Notes: generated by a model not told the origin, from the letters alone. DNA of 54,558 nt from Verrucomicrobia bacterium SCGC AAA164-M04 (GCA_000383735.1 KB912190.1:20896-75453), one strand, 5' to 3'; counted from the first letter of the stretch, positions 26,636 to 36,168 are shown. A program made the numbers and translations.

Positions 26636-29134
26636 TCAGCGAGACCTGAAAATCTCGCTCAGCAACGATTCCTCGACTAAGCTTGCAAGACCATTGCCCT
26701 TGTCCTTTAAGCGCTTCTGAATATCGATTATAGCATAATCATCAACCACCTCCATATGGCGACCGGTCGCGTAAGTGAGGACGGTCGTAATTAAGTGTTT
26801 TATAAAAACCTCGGACCGGGCTGACACCAAGATATCCCGAAGCTCGCGAAAATCTTCAAACTCTTCACCCGATGGCATTTCGCCGGAGGAATCGACCTTT
26901 AGCTTGGGTGCTTTTTTCACAAAAAGTGGCTTGCCTGACCTTCGATAGTGGGTGCGCCATCTTCCTAGTTCATCAAAAGTCTCAAGCCCGAAACCAAGCG
27001 GGTCGATCTTACGATGGCACTCGGCACAGGTTTTCGATTCCCGATGCTTCTCAAGACGCTCGCGCAAGGTAGTCGCTCCTCTAATATCGGGCTCGATAGG
27101 CGGCACTTCGTCCGGCGGGGAAGGTGGCACCACACCCAGAATATTCTCCGACACAAAAACGCCCCGGGTGACAGGGGATGTATCAACGCCATTGGCACTC
27201 ACTGTGAGGACAGCTGCCATCCCAAGAATCCCCCCCCTGCGATCTTCTTCATCGAGCGTTACTCGTCTAAATCCATCCTTGAGCCTCAGCGTCTTAGCAT
27301 CGGGCAAACGGTATATCGCTGCCATATACTTATCAACAAAAGTGAAATCAGCATCTAATAAAGTGACCACTGACACATTTTTTTCCAGTAGATGCGCAAA
27401 AAAGTGCCTAACCTCCCCCTTCATAGATGCCGGCCAGTTTTCTGAATAATATCGTCGCGCCCTTTCTCTCGGCGGAGGCATCCCACCTAAATCGCGAAGA
27501 TTGAGCCAAGAGTCTAAAAAACCTTTCACAAATCCCTTCGAACGATCGTCTTTTAGGAGACGCTTTACTTGTCTCCGAAAAGCTTCTTCTTCTGTTAATT
27601 CACCAGAAGCCGCCATCGCCAACAATTCCCCGTCTGGGGGCCCTGCCCAAAGCGCATAAGAAAGTCTCGAGGCCAGATCGAATGGCTTTAATGCTTGGTC
27701 ATCTTCCGGGGTGATCTCGCTGAGATAAAAGAAGGACGGCGAACAAAGAATCAGCTTCAATGTATCCAGTGCAGCCTGACGCGGCTCCGCTTTTTCATCG
27801 ATTCGCTTGCCATAGAAATCATGAACTCGCTTTCGGTCAGATTCATCGAGAGGTCTACGAAATGCTTTCTCCGCAAAGCGATTCAATTGTTCGAGAGCCT
27901 TTTCACTCTTAAATCCTTCTTTCCCGAAAATCGCGATTTCCTCCAGCGTTCCATTTTCTTCCTTGATTGGTCCACGCACTTTTACTTCTGAAATCCGGAT
28001 ATGAGGCAATTTCCCTTCGCGCAAAAGAGAAGCACGGCTTACCCCATTGGAGGGGTTCTTAAACTCATGTTTGTAGCGCCTATTGAGTTCGAGAACTGAA
28101 CGCCGCGATTCATAAGGGCCGTTCGGAAAGGTAAACCGCGGCGTCTGACCCTTCTCAAGCCAGACCCTGAACTCAATCCACTCGGGCTTCTTATCCGGCA
28201 CAACCGCAGTTGCAAGGATAGGCTCGATACGCTGGGGATAATGAATGTGACCCTTCGTAGCATCGCCCGGAACCACTCCTAGGATGAAGGGTTCGCTCAG
28301 ATCAATCGCGAAGATCTCGGGATCGTAGTGAGTATCGCGGTGCATCCCCTGAACAAGAACCTTGAGATCATAAAGCCCTGAGACCGGGACCCCTTCCAGA
28401 AAATCTTCGATATGCCCATAGCTCCCCTGCCGGGTGTCGGTATCTGGCTGTTCATAAACGCAGAGATATTTATTCTTAAAAACCGCCCGATGGGATCCGG
28501 CCAGTTCCTCATACTGTTTAAAATTGTCTGTAAAATGCCAATCTTTTGCCGTCATCTCTACCTTGCCGAGACGATTTTCAACTAAGCGATGAGCAGCCTG
28601 AAAATATTGGTCGAGCAAGAAACCTGAAGTCACAAGACTCTCACCAATCGTATCGATATGTTGACTGGTCTTCTCCTTGGGAAAATCCAAAGTTAGACCT
28701 AGGGTGTCGACTCGGCGCCCAAAAAGAACCTCCAAAGTATTTTCATACTCTCGATTCGAGAGCCTCCGCATTACGGTCTTTCCGCCGTTACTTTTAAAGC
28801 GACCACGGGCAGCCTTAATCTCAGATCTCAAAACTCGCAACACCTCTAGCCGATCCTCATCTTGAGGTTGGTCTTTCTCTTTTGGAGGCATCTCCTTCAG
28901 CGTGACCTGATCGATAATCTCACGCGCCATCACGAGATCTTGAATAGTTTCCAAAGGGATCTTCAGGCTCTCAAATTCTCGCTCTCCTTTTTCCGAGGCC
29001 GTATCGTGACAGTCGTAACAATAGTTGTGGAGAAAATCGTCCACGATTTCACGAGACGAAGCCGCGGCTCCAGCAAAAGACGAGCCCAGCACAAAAAAAC
29101 TTAGGAATCCAATAATGACTTTTATTTCAGACAT
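26636..29134 (-). CDS. PVC cytochrome c protein with DUF1587-DUF1592-DUF1588-DUF1585 (copy 3, divergent)
   Basis: An 832-residue secreted DUF1592 protein, clearly diverged from the other two copies. A signal peptide (VIIGFLSFFVLGSSFAGAAA) precedes the heme motif CYDCH (Cys39, Cys42, His43). DUF1587 reads TVMRRLSNREYENTL. The central region (~180-390) is longer and different from copies 1 and 2, then DUF1592 (LSYALWAGPPDGELL) and DUF1588 with CAECH (Cys703, Cys706, His707). An insert rich in Lys (KPLFVKKAPKLKV) separates DUF1588 from DUF1585. ATG 29134 is preferred over a GTG one codon upstream. The DUF1552 gene ends 6 nt before this start, so the two are surely co-transcribed, in the order DUF1552 then DUF1592, the reverse of the first pair. 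Confidence 0.87.
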   Translation of the reverse strand: MSEIKVIIGFLSFFVLGSSFAGAAASSREIVDDFLHNYCYDCHDTASEKGEREFESLKIPLETIQDLVMAREIIDQVTLKEMPPKEKDQPQDEDRLEVLRVLRSEIKAARGRFKSNGGKTVMRRLSNREYENTLEVLFGRRVDTLGLTLDFPKEKTSQHIDTIGESLVTSGFLLDQYFQAAHRLVENRLGKVEMTAKDWHFTDNFKQYEELAGSHRAVFKNKYLCVYEQPDTDTRQGSYGHIEDFLEGVPVSGLYDLKVLVQGMHRDTHYDPEIFAIDLSEPFILGVVPGDATKGHIHYPQRIEPILATAVVPDKKPEWIEFRVWLEKGQTPRFTFPNGPYESRRSVLELNRRYKHEFKNPSNGVSRASLLREGKLPHIRISEVKVRGPIKEENGTLEEIAIFGKEGFKSEKALEQLNRFAEKAFRRPLDESDRKRVHDFYGKRIDEKAEPRQAALDTLKLILCSPSFFYLSEITPEDDQALKPFDLASRLSYALWAGPPDGELLAMAASGELTEEEAFRRQVKRLLKDDRSKGFVKGFLDSWLNLRDLGGMPPPRERARRYYSENWPASMKGEVRHFFAHLLEKNVSVVTLLDADFTFVDKYMAAIYRLPDAKTLRLKDGFRRVTLDEEDRRGGILGMAAVLTVSANGVDTSPVTRGVFVSENILGVVPPSPPDEVPPIEPDIRGATTLRERLEKHRESKTCAECHRKIDPLGFGLETFDELGRWRTHYRRSGKPLFVKKAPKLKVDSSGEMPSGEEFEDFRELRDILVSARSEVFIKHLITTVLTYATGRHMEVVDDYAIIDIQKRLKDKGNGLASLVEESLLSEIFRSR

Positions 29135-29140
29135 CACCAG

Positions 29141-30424
29141 CTAAGAGAATCGACCAGTGCTGTTTCCAAAGGAATCAGTCTCGATACCCATGCGCTGCGC
29201 CAAGTCAACGTAGAGATTGCACAGGCGAACTTTGTTGAGGCCCTTGGACTCGACTTTCTTAAAATCTCCATGCTTGTATCCACCTCCGGCCACAATGACT
29301 GGGAGATCAGAATTGGTGTGGGAATTCCCACTGCCGATTCCACTTCCGAAAAGGACCGAAGTCGAATCGAGAAGAGTCCCTTCACCGTCCTGAATCGATT
29401 GAAGACGAGCAAGGAATTTTCCATACTGTTCGATTTGGTAGGTCTCTAACTTAATCAGGTCGGTAATAGCATCTGCCTTATTACCGTGGTGTGACAGGCT
29501 GTGATAGGATTTATCAATCCCAAGATTTTGAGGCAGGAAAGATCCACCGATCTCGAGAGTGGCGATCCGGGTCGAATCAGTTTGCAGTGCAAGTGCGATC
29601 AATTCGTAAAGGATCGGAAGGTCATCTACCGTATTCTTATTGGATGGCTTATCGAGCGGAGCATTAGGTTTTGGATGGTCAGCCCAGCGGCGCCGTAACT
29701 CGATACGTTTCTCCACGTCACGAATCGAGGTGAAATATTCGTCAAGCTTTTCGCGATCCTCAAGATTCACTTTTTTGGAAAGTCCTTTTGCCTCATCATT
29801 GACAGCATCAAGAATAGATTTCTGTAGTCTATTCTCACCCTTACGCTCCAGCCTCCGTTTCGGACTGTCATTAGAAAAAAGACGATCAAAGAGATCGCCA
29901 GGATTTGTGATCGGAGGGACTCGCACTCCCGATCGGGTCCACGACAGCTGACATCCCCCGTGAATTCCACCCTCTGATCCCACTGTCAGGGAAGGGAAGC
30001 GGGTTTGGTTACCCACTTTTTCAGCAAGATATTGATCAATCGTAACATTCCCGTTCTTCCGGTCTCGAGCTTCAGAATGAAGCACCCCGGACAAGAATGA
30101 ATGAACCGCAAAGTGCCCTCCTCTAATTCCATGATCAAGGCCACGATAAACAGTCATTTTTTCCCTAAGCGGCTCAAGCGGCTTAAGCAAAATTGTCGAT
30201 TCATATTCACGGCCTTCAATTGAAGGAAAGAAACTTTTCTGCTGGAAACCAAGAAGGTTTCCGACCGCCACGAAACGCCGTGCGCCAATCCCAGCTCCTT
30301 GCGTGGCGTGGACAGTTGCCAGCGAATTAGCAGTCTTTGCTAGTAACGAAGACAAACCAGGTAGGGCAAGCGAAGCCCCTGCTGAGGTCAAAAAAAAGCG
30401 ACGGCGATTTAAGGAAGATCTCAT
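29141..30424 (-). CDS. DUF1552 secreted protein with Tat-like signal (copy 2)
   Basis: A 427-residue DUF1552 protein with a twin-arginine-like leader (NRRRFFLTSAGASLALP). Conserved blocks are HSFLSGVLHSEA, TIDQYLAEKVG, LFDRLFSND, SYHSLSHHGNKAD, LFGSGIGSGNSHTNSDLPV and LCNLYVDLAQRMG. It is the upstream partner of DUF1592 copy 3 (6-nt gap) and starts 26 nt after the DtxR-family gene. It is shorter and clearly different from the DUF1552 protein at 17352-18716, so the two pairs are probably not a recent duplication and may have different substrates. Biochemical function of the family is not established. Confidence 0.87.
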   Translation of the reverse strand: MRSSLNRRRFFLTSAGASLALPGLSSLLAKTANSLATVHATQGAGIGARRFVAVGNLLGFQQKSFFPSIEGREYESTILLKPLEPLREKMTVYRGLDHGIRGGHFAVHSFLSGVLHSEARDRKNGNVTIDQYLAEKVGNQTRFPSLTVGSEGGIHGGCQLSWTRSGVRVPPITNPGDLFDRLFSNDSPKRRLERKGENRLQKSILDAVNDEAKGLSKKVNLEDREKLDEYFTSIRDVEKRIELRRRWADHPKPNAPLDKPSNKNTVDDLPILYELIALALQTDSTRIATLEIGGSFLPQNLGIDKSYHSLSHHGNKADAITDLIKLETYQIEQYGKFLARLQSIQDGEGTLLDSTSVLFGSGIGSGNSHTNSDLPVIVAGGGYKHGDFKKVESKGLNKVRLCNLYVDLAQRMGIETDSFGNSTGRFS

Positions 30425-30450
30425 GGGATTTATAAACTACGGATAAGAGA

Positions 30451-31119
30451 TCAATTGACTTTCACAACCAACAAAGATCGCGACGCGGAATTTGATATTT
30501 CGAGGACTTCTTTATCTCCTTCTAAGGTAAGGCTTAATGTCCCTGCCATCGCATTGACCGAAGACAAAACGAACTCGGTTCCCGGAAGGAGCTTTAGCTC
30601 AGAAAGCCATTGCAGAAAGCCCGGCTGATCCTCCCGAACTCGCTTCAAAATATAATGACCGGGCTGGCAATCCGCCAAGGTAGCCGTTCCTTCCTGCGTA
30701 ATCTCACCATCGGGACTGGGGATTGGAGATCCATGCGGGTCATGAGTAGGATGATGCAACATCTCGTCCATCCGCTTTAGAAGACGATCAGAAACCACGT
30801 GTTCTAGCTCCTCAGCATCATCATGGACCTCCGCCCAGTCCAACTTCATTACTTCCACCAAAAAAGTTTCGATAAGACGATGCCTCCGCAAGACCTGCAT
30901 CGCGGCTTTACGGCCTTCTTCCTTAAGCCTGACCCCACGACGCGGACGATATTCGACTAAGCCCTTTTTTTCGAGCTGGTTCATCATCGTTGTTGCTGTC
31001 CCAGGTGTCACCGAAAGCTTTTCAGCAACGTGACCAATTAAGACAAGTCCGCCCCCATCGAGCGCCCCCTGAAGGGACCAGATTGCTTTGAGGTAATTTT
31101 CGACAGTGCTGGAAGGCAT
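30451..31119 (-). CDS. DtxR/MntR-family metal-dependent transcriptional regulator
   Basis: A 222-residue iron- or manganese-dependent repressor. A winged helix is at ~1-65 (AEKLSVTPGTATTMMNQLEKKGLVEY), then the dimerisation and metal-binding domain with RHRLIETFLVEVMKLDW, HDDAEELEHVVSDRL and HPTHDPHGSPIP, and a C-terminal FeoA/SH3-like domain at ~150-222. The metal ligand set looks complete. In this family the metal-bound dimer represses transport genes; the metal (Fe or Mn) cannot be decided here. Unusually, the next gene, 26 nt downstream on the same strand, is DUF1552, followed by the heme protein DUF1592 copy 3, so the regulator may control an extracytoplasmic heme system. No transporter gene is adjacent in this window. 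Confidence 0.92.
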   Translation of the reverse strand: MPSSTVENYLKAIWSLQGALDGGGLVLIGHVAEKLSVTPGTATTMMNQLEKKGLVEYRPRRGVRLKEEGRKAAMQVLRRHRLIETFLVEVMKLDWAEVHDDAEELEHVVSDRLLKRMDEMLHHPTHDPHGSPIPSPDGEITQEGTATLADCQPGHYILKRVREDQPGFLQWLSELKLLPGTEFVLSSVNAMAGTLSLTLEGDKEVLEISNSASRSLLVVKVN

Positions 31120-31166
31120 CTCTATGAAGAAGAGTATCCAAGCTTCTTGGGATTACGAGACGAAAC

Positions 31167-31207
31167 AAAAAGCCCGGGCTACTCTCGAAGTAGACCGGGC
31201 TGGGTTT
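31167..31207 (-). terminator. Rho-independent terminator after the HU gene
   Basis: On the minus strand the transcript folds as AGCCCGG / CCGGGCT (7 bp) with an inner CTACT / AGTAG stem and ends in TTTTT. It begins 35 nt after the HU stop codon. A T run also follows on the plus strand, so it could work in both directions. Confidence 0.85.
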
Positions 31208-31241
31208 TTTGATTAGGAAGACTAAGGACCTAAAAGGAAAC

Positions 31242-31517
31242 CTAGAGCGACTTCTTAAGAGTCGAAGAAGGCTTGAAGCCAACTGACTTGGAAGCATTAA
31301 TTTGCATTGCTTCGCCTGTCTTTGGATTGCGTCCCATACGGGCCGCACGATTCTTAACCTCAAAAGTTCCGAATCCAATAATTTGGACCTTGGTATCTGA
31401 TTTCACACCTGCGGCGATGGAGTCAAGAACGGCAGCGACGGAGTCTTCCGCCTGACGCTTGGTTGCTTCATTTCCGAGGGCTTTCTGGACTGCTTCGATT
31501 AGTTCACCTTTATTCAT
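31242..31517 (-). CDS. HU/IHF-family DNA-binding protein
   Basis: A 91-residue nucleoid protein. It begins MNKGELIEAVQKAL and contains the HU signature GFGTFEVKNRAARMGRNP (the beta-arm start) with the family's PKTGE motif. It should bend DNA as a homodimer. The ATG at 31517 is chosen since HU proteins begin with this helix; the ORF upstream to 31559 adds 14 unrelated residues. A candidate -10 (TATACT on the minus strand, 31540-31545) and an imperfect palindrome (31521-31534) lie just upstream. The gene ends at a strong terminator, so it is probably transcribed alone. Confidence 0.95.
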   Translation of the reverse strand: MNKGELIEAVQKALGNEATKRQAEDSVAAVLDSIAAGVKSDTKVQIIGFGTFEVKNRAARMGRNPKTGEAMQINASKSVGFKPSSTLKKSL

Positions 31518-31520
31518 AGC

Positions 31521-31545
31521 AGGACGATCATCCTGTAGGAGTATA
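31521..31545 (-). promoter_or_regulatory. candidate HU promoter -10 and imperfect palindrome in the leader
   Basis: Minus-strand TATACT at 31545-31540 fits a -10 box; no good -35 is visible. The sequence AGGACGATCATCCT (31521-31534) has 7-nt arms with a single mismatch and would lie at or just after the transcription start. It could be an operator or a small mRNA hairpin near the start codon. Confidence 0.3.
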
Positions 31546-31694
31546 TTTTGTAAAGCCAAAATAAACCTGAATCCCTTTATTTATAGGGGTTGACGCACCT
31601 ATAACTTTTATGATGAACCCTTTTCACCCCAAATGCGTGTGAACCTAGGGTTATTAGATCGCCAAGATAAATTATTTTTCAATACTTGAACCTG

Positions 31695-33017
31695 ATGGAT
31701 CGATTGCCGGATGAAGTGTTACTATCTTCCTGCCATATTTTGCGGGGAATCCGAGATACCTTGCCCGACAGGAAAAACCTCGCTCAAGAAATTGAAGATG
31801 CCGATCGCGCACAAAGACGGGGCTACTATCTTCCAGATGAAGACGAGCGCCTTCGCGAAACTTACCTGAGATATCTCTCGGGTCGCTCTATTCTCTGGCA
31901 AATGATCGACGATTTGAGCCCCTTTTTGAAATCGAAGGACCTAAGAATTTTTGGCCTCGCTTTTTGTGCCGCTTCTATACTCATGCGGAGTTCAAGTTAC
32001 CTTATTGAACTTGCCAAGGAACGCCCCATTGTTTTGGCCAAACTCGATGAAGCAGAGCCGAGGTATCAAATTCCCCGGAAGACTTTGACACAAATCTACC
32101 ACAACCTGAGTTCGACCCGGAACCAATGGCGCTACCGTCAGGCCCGTAATTTTTACGAGAATAATCGAACGCAAATTGATGAAGCTCTTCAAGACTCGGA
32201 CATGCAAGATATTGCACTGTGGCTCATGAACGAAGAACCGTATTTTGACCAAAGCAAAAGAAACCTTTTTAGCGCGATCCTCACCTACCGGACCTACTCG
32301 CTGACCCGTCGAACCAGCTCCGGTTACACAAAGGTGATGTTCCACTTATTCCGCCTTAGCGGCTCTGCAATTGCCGAGATGAAGCAACCTTTTGTTAAGC
32401 CTTCAGGGGAAGGCAAACGAGTCACGACGAAAATAATCAATCAGATCCGAGACAAACTTCAACCAGGTGACATCTTTGTCACCCGCCACGATGATGCCAT
32501 GAGCAATTTCTTTCTCCCGGGCTTCTGGCCTCATGCCGCACTTTACATGGGGCCACTATCTGGCCAGAAAGATTCTGGAATTCCCAATCATCGCGATCAC
32601 TCAGCCGATGTTCTTGAGGCTAAGAAGGACGGCGTCAAACTGCGGAAAATTGAAGAAACCCTAGCAGTGGACTCCTTCGTGATCCTTCGTCCCAAGGTTT
32701 CGACGGAGGAACTTCAGCAAGCTCTAGAAAAAGCACTTACCCATGAAGGGAAGCAATACGATTTCGCTTTCGATTTCCGGAAAGCAGAACGGTTATGCTG
32801 CACTGAAGTCGTCTATCGGGCTTTTTACGGAATCGGACGGTGGAACCTCAAGCTTATCAAACAAAGCGGCCACCTCGCTCTACCTGCAGAAGAATTGATC
32901 CGTCAGGGCTTGCAGAAAGAGCTCATTGATGTCGCCATGATTTTCGGAGTGCATGGAGACACGGTCGAAGTAGGCACGAAGGCCAGAAATCTCCTTTTAT
33001 CCACCCTAAAAGACTGA
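31695..33017 (+). CDS. YiiX/YebB-like permuted papain-fold cysteine hydrolase
   Basis: A 440-residue protein. The C-terminal ~200 residues match the YiiX/YaeF circularly permuted NlpC/P60 (papain-like) hydrolases: [10 protein letters not shown] leads to WPHAALY (His280), and the nucleophile follows later in [12 protein letters not shown] (Cys368 or Cys369). The order His-then-Cys is the permuted arrangement. The N-terminal ~230 residues are helical and do not resemble a domain I know (residues ~60-110 include [14 protein letters not shown]). No signal peptide is visible, so it is probably cytoplasmic or peripheral. Homologues are thought to be amidases or lipid-modifying enzymes; the substrate is unknown. 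ATG 31695 is preferred over the TTG at 31686. It lies 50 nt upstream of aroC. Confidence 0.78.
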   Translation: MDRLPDEVLLSSCHILRGIRDTLPDRKNLAQEIEDADRAQRRGYYLPDEDERLRETYLRYLSGRSILWQMIDDLSPFLKSKDLRIFGLAFCAASILMRSSSYLIELAKERPIVLAKLDEAEPRYQIPRKTLTQIYHNLSSTRNQWRYRQARNFYENNRTQIDEALQDSDMQDIALWLMNEEPYFDQSKRNLFSAILTYRTYSLTRRTSSGYTKVMFHLFRLSGSAIAEMKQPFVKPSGEGKRVTTKIINQIRDKLQPGDIFVTRHDDAMSNFFLPGFWPHAALYMGPLSGQKDSGIPNHRDHSADVLEAKKDGVKLRKIEETLAVDSFVILRPKVSTEELQQALEKALTHEGKQYDFAFDFRKAERLCCTEVVYRAFYGIGRWNLKLIKQSGHLALPAEELIRQGLQKELIDVAMIFGVHGDTVEVGTKARNLLLSTLKD

Positions 33018-33067
33018 ATCTGCGCCTCACTCTTGCCCGATCAAAATCCGCTGCTAGTCTTTCAATC

Positions 33068-34153
33068 ATGTCCAGCCAACTCGGCCAACTTTTTCGCATT
33101 TCAACCTTCGGTGAATCTCACGGAGGTGGGGTCGGTGTTGTCATCGACGGCTGCCCACCCCTTATTCCTCTATCGGAATCTGATCTCCAAATCGAACTCG
33201 ATAGGCGTCGCCCAGGTCAGTCTGAGGTCACAACACCTCGGAATGAGGCAGATCAATGCGAGATTCTTTCTGGAACCTTTGAAGGGAAAACCTTGGGCTC
33301 ACCCATCGCCATTTTGGTCCGAAACAAGGATCACCGCCCCGAAGCTTACTCGGAAATGTCCGAGAAATATCGGCCATCCCACGCTGACTACACATACGAT
33401 GCCAAATTTGGCACACGTAACTGGCAGGGCGGTGGAAGGTCGTCAGCTCGGGAGACAATTGGCAGGGTTGCTGCTGCTGCTGTCGCAAAGAAAGTCATCA
33501 AACACTTCTTTCCAGACTTGGAAGCTTTGGCGTGGGTCAGATCAATTCAAAATATTGAAGGTAAGATCGATCCCCTAACGGTCACAGCCGCAGAAATTGA
33601 ATCAAATATCGTCCGAACCGGTGATCCTGATAAGGCCGAGCAAATGATCGATCGTATTAAAAAGATCCGCTCAGAGGGGAATTCTATCGGTGGAGTGATC
33701 GAAGGCGTCATCCGGGGATGCCCTCCCGGATTAGGGGAACCAGTTTTTGATCGTCTGGAAGCTGACCTTGCAAAGGCAATGCTCTCAATTCCCGCAACTA
33801 AGGGCTTCGAGGTGGGATCCGGGTTTTCAGGAACAACACTGACCGGTGCCGACCATAACGATCATTTCTACATGGAAGGTGAAAAAGTTCGCACCCATAC
33901 AAATAACTCAGGTGGAGTTCAGGGCGGCATTTCAAATGGCGAGCCAATTCTCTTCCGCGTCGCTTTTAAGCCCACCGCTACCATCATGTCGGCCCAGCCC
34001 ACGGTTTCAAAAGACCATGAAGATACCGAACTGAAGGGACGTGGCCGTCATGACGCCTGCGTCCTTCCACGAGCAGTTCCTATCGTCGAAGCCATGACCA
34101 ACTTGATCCTCTGCGACCACCTTCTTCGTCACCGGGCGCTCTGCGAAAGCTAG
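33068..34153 (+). CDS. aroC: chorismate synthase
   Basis: A 361-residue enzyme of the last shikimate-pathway step, converting 5-enolpyruvylshikimate-3-phosphate to chorismate with reduced FMN. Signatures are the N-terminal [20 protein letters not shown], the RRPGQS motif, the [23 protein letters not shown] block, and the C-terminal [18 protein letters not shown]. Length is that of the bifunctional/monofunctional bacterial enzyme (~360). The preceding YiiX-like gene is on the same strand 50 nt away. The stop is 3 nt from the stop of the convergent C39-like gene, with no terminator between. Confidence 0.97.
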   Translation: MSSQLGQLFRISTFGESHGGGVGVVIDGCPPLIPLSESDLQIELDRRRPGQSEVTTPRNEADQCEILSGTFEGKTLGSPIAILVRNKDHRPEAYSEMSEKYRPSHADYTYDAKFGTRNWQGGGRSSARETIGRVAAAAVAKKVIKHFFPDLEALAWVRSIQNIEGKIDPLTVTAAEIESNIVRTGDPDKAEQMIDRIKKIRSEGNSIGGVIEGVIRGCPPGLGEPVFDRLEADLAKAMLSIPATKGFEVGSGFSGTTLTGADHNDHFYMEGEKVRTHTNNSGGVQGGISNGEPILFRVAFKPTATIMSAQPTVSKDHEDTELKGRGRHDACVLPRAVPIVEAMTNLILCDHLLRHRALCES

Positions 34154-34156
34154 AAA

Positions 34157-35431
34157 TTAGGGACGAAAAGAAAAAGTCAGATCAGCGGTATGGGAAATTT
34201 CGTTTACCAGCATTCTTCGCGGTTTAGACATCCCCTCCCAACTCTCTAAAAAAATAACTTCCTGACGCTCGTCGTTGTATCCCACAATGACCGAAGCATG
34301 AAGTGGTGAACGCTTCTTTTTTGATGGCAATTCTTTTTCCGAAGGCCTTTCGAATCTTTGATCCTTCCCCGTCAGAAAATCACGCGATATTCGCGTGTGT
34401 AATTGATCGCGCTGGCGGTCCCAGCGACGCCACACAATGACCGGCATTCCAGCCCGAATCGAGCGCCTCACAATTTCATGATCGTAGTCACTTGTCCGAT
34501 TAAGATTAAAACGTGCCTCCCGGGCTACCGAACTGTAAAGCCCAAGCATATCCGAACCCGCCGCAGAACCGGTGTTCTGAAATTTCCCGGCGACCGCAAG
34601 CCAATCTTCATCCAGATGCAGGCCAAGATAACGCGCTACCATCACAAGAGTATTGAGCCCACAATAGGGCCGATATCCCTGCGGCACGACCTCTACTTTA
34701 TTAAGAATCACATCCCCCCGATCCGTCTCAGTGACCTTAGTAGAAAGGGCCTTGAGACGGTCCCTAACTCCTAATTCTTCTTGGGAAGAATCGAGCCAAG
34801 ATTTAGAAGTACTTTGCCTTTTTCTCAGTCTGACTCTTAACAAACGATCCTTGGCCTCAAGAAACTGAATTAAGAGCCCTGATTCCTTATGCTCAAACTG
34901 ACGATAGATCGCTCGCAACCCCCGGGTCCTCCCCCGCTTAAAATCCCGGGGCCTTTTATCGATCTCTTTAAGATTTGCCTCAAGTTGCTCTGCGGTGCGG
35001 ATGTAGAATTCCTCGAACTGGATTTTCCGCTGTTCGACACGTTCTTGCAAGAGAGTCGCCGCTTGTTCAGCAGACATCCCATTGGGAACCCGACGATCAA
35101 GATAACCGAAAAATGATCCGGCATCAGCAAACGTAATCTGAAGTTCTTCAAGTTGCCCCTCCCGTTTCGAGGCCCGCACGAGAAGAGTCTGAACACCAAA
35201 AACCTTGGGGCGAGCCATTAAATAAGCCGAACTGACATTGATGATTCCGGCATCGGCTTCCCATTCACCAGGCAAGGCCTTCGAACCATCCCAAACGCCC
35301 AAATCTAGTAAAGCAGTGGTTAAATCCTTTTCATTAAGAGGACTCTCATGTTTCGCAAGCGCTCCAAGAACGGCATTTGGGATAGCCTGCAACGGAGCCA
35401 TCAACCCCCACATAAAAAAAGCCACTTTCAT
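34157..35431 (-). CDS. secreted C39-like (papain-fold) cysteine peptidase
   Basis: A 424-residue protein with a signal peptide (MKVAFFMWGLMAPLQA). The N-terminal half (~20-240) is a charged, mainly helical domain I cannot assign, with a possible coiled coil at ~115-160. The C-terminal ~190 residues resemble C39-like peptidases: YRPYCGLNTLVMVARYLG places the nucleophile at Cys257, and LHASVIVGYND gives the catalytic His378, followed by FLESWEG where family members have the orienting acid or amide. It is not linked to an ABC transporter here, so it is not a bacteriocin exporter. ATG 35431 is chosen for the signal peptide; an ATG at 35470 lies upstream. A small hairpin (GGTGT/ACACC) sits between these two starts. 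Confidence 0.72.
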   Translation of the reverse strand: MKVAFFMWGLMAPLQAIPNAVLGALAKHESPLNEKDLTTALLDLGVWDGSKALPGEWEADAGIINVSSAYLMARPKVFGVQTLLVRASKREGQLEELQITFADAGSFFGYLDRRVPNGMSAEQAATLLQERVEQRKIQFEEFYIRTAEQLEANLKEIDKRPRDFKRGRTRGLRAIYRQFEHKESGLLIQFLEAKDRLLRVRLRKRQSTSKSWLDSSQEELGVRDRLKALSTKVTETDRGDVILNKVEVVPQGYRPYCGLNTLVMVARYLGLHLDEDWLAVAGKFQNTGSAAGSDMLGLYSSVAREARFNLNRTSDYDHEIVRRSIRAGMPVIVWRRWDRQRDQLHTRISRDFLTGKDQRFERPSEKELPSKKKRSPLHASVIVGYNDERQEVIFLESWEGMSKPRRMLVNEISHTADLTFSFRP

Positions 35432-35496
35432 GAGGTGTCTAAAACACCAATGAAAATGGCCCTGTAACATCAATCTTCAAAAAGTTTGAGTTGCTC

Positions 35497-36129
35497 TTAT
35501 TCTCCGCTCGATCCTTCAGGTTTTTCTTGGCCAGCACCTTCGGAACCCTCCTTTGGAGCATCACGATTGATTCGCTCCAACATTTTAGCGGTCAGGCTAG
35601 TCGCGTCCTTCGTGTAGGCAAGGATAGGAACGGCAGATCCACTCGAACCACTTTTATCAAAAATATAGTCATACCCTTCAGCCTTACCCAACTCACGAAC
35701 CATAGCCATAATTTCTTTCCGCAGACCTCCTAATTCAACCGCTTGCTTCTCGGAAAAAGCTGTTTTTTTTCGCGTAATCCAAGCAATCCGTGCATCCTCA
35801 CGAGCCTTTGCTTCGGCCCGGATCGACTGTGCTTCACGGAAAAACTGCTCTTTCTTTTCCCGAGCAAATGAGGGGCTTTCAGCTGTCTTTTGCGCTTCGG
35901 CTGCCTCAGCCATCAACGCTTTGATTTCCTCGGCCTTCGTCTTATTTCTTTCAACGATTCGTTTTTCGTAGCCTTTGAAAGTTTCGAGAACCGCGGATGA
36001 CTTGTGAAACTCGGCGAGGAGTTTTTGCATATTTACAGTCCCTATCTTGTCGTTCTCATCCTGCGCGAAAGAAGACGAAGCCATAATGAGAGCTGAAAAA
36101 AGAACAGCGATGATTTTAAATGGTTTCAT
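35497..36129 (-). CDS. OmpH/Skp-family periplasmic chaperone (copy 1)
   Basis: A 210-residue OmpH/Skp-like protein. A signal peptide ends at SSSFAQ, followed by the family entry strand KIGTVNMQKLLAEFHKS, a long charged alpha-helical hairpin (~50-150, coiled-coil tentacles) and the closing block GYDYIFDKSGSS. A low-complexity acidic tail (GSEGAGQEKPEGSSGE) is particular to this copy. Skp trimers hold unfolded outer-membrane proteins in their tentacles on the way to BamA. It lies in a minus-strand cluster with lpxD and two other OmpH genes, with 39 nt to the next. No Shine-Dalgarno precedes ATG 36129. Confidence 0.88.
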   Translation of the reverse strand: MKPFKIIAVLFSALIMASSSFAQDENDKIGTVNMQKLLAEFHKSSAVLETFKGYEKRIVERNKTKAEEIKALMAEAAEAQKTAESPSFAREKKEQFFREAQSIRAEAKAREDARIAWITRKKTAFSEKQAVELGGLRKEIMAMVRELGKAEGYDYIFDKSGSSGSAVPILAYTKDATSLTAKMLERINRDAPKEGSEGAGQEKPEGSSGE

Positions 36130-36168
36130 AATATTTATAAGAGTGAATTATTCGAGATTAAGCTGATT

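Noticed and set aside
31585..31600. TTGACG followed by TATAAC as a promoter for the YiiX-like gene
   Set aside because: The spacing of about 4-5 nt is far too short for a sigma-70 -35/-10 pair.
35434..35448. GGTGT/ACACC hairpin before the C39-like gene as an operator
   Set aside because: Five base pairs with a 5-nt loop are expected by chance, and no tail or second copy supports a role.
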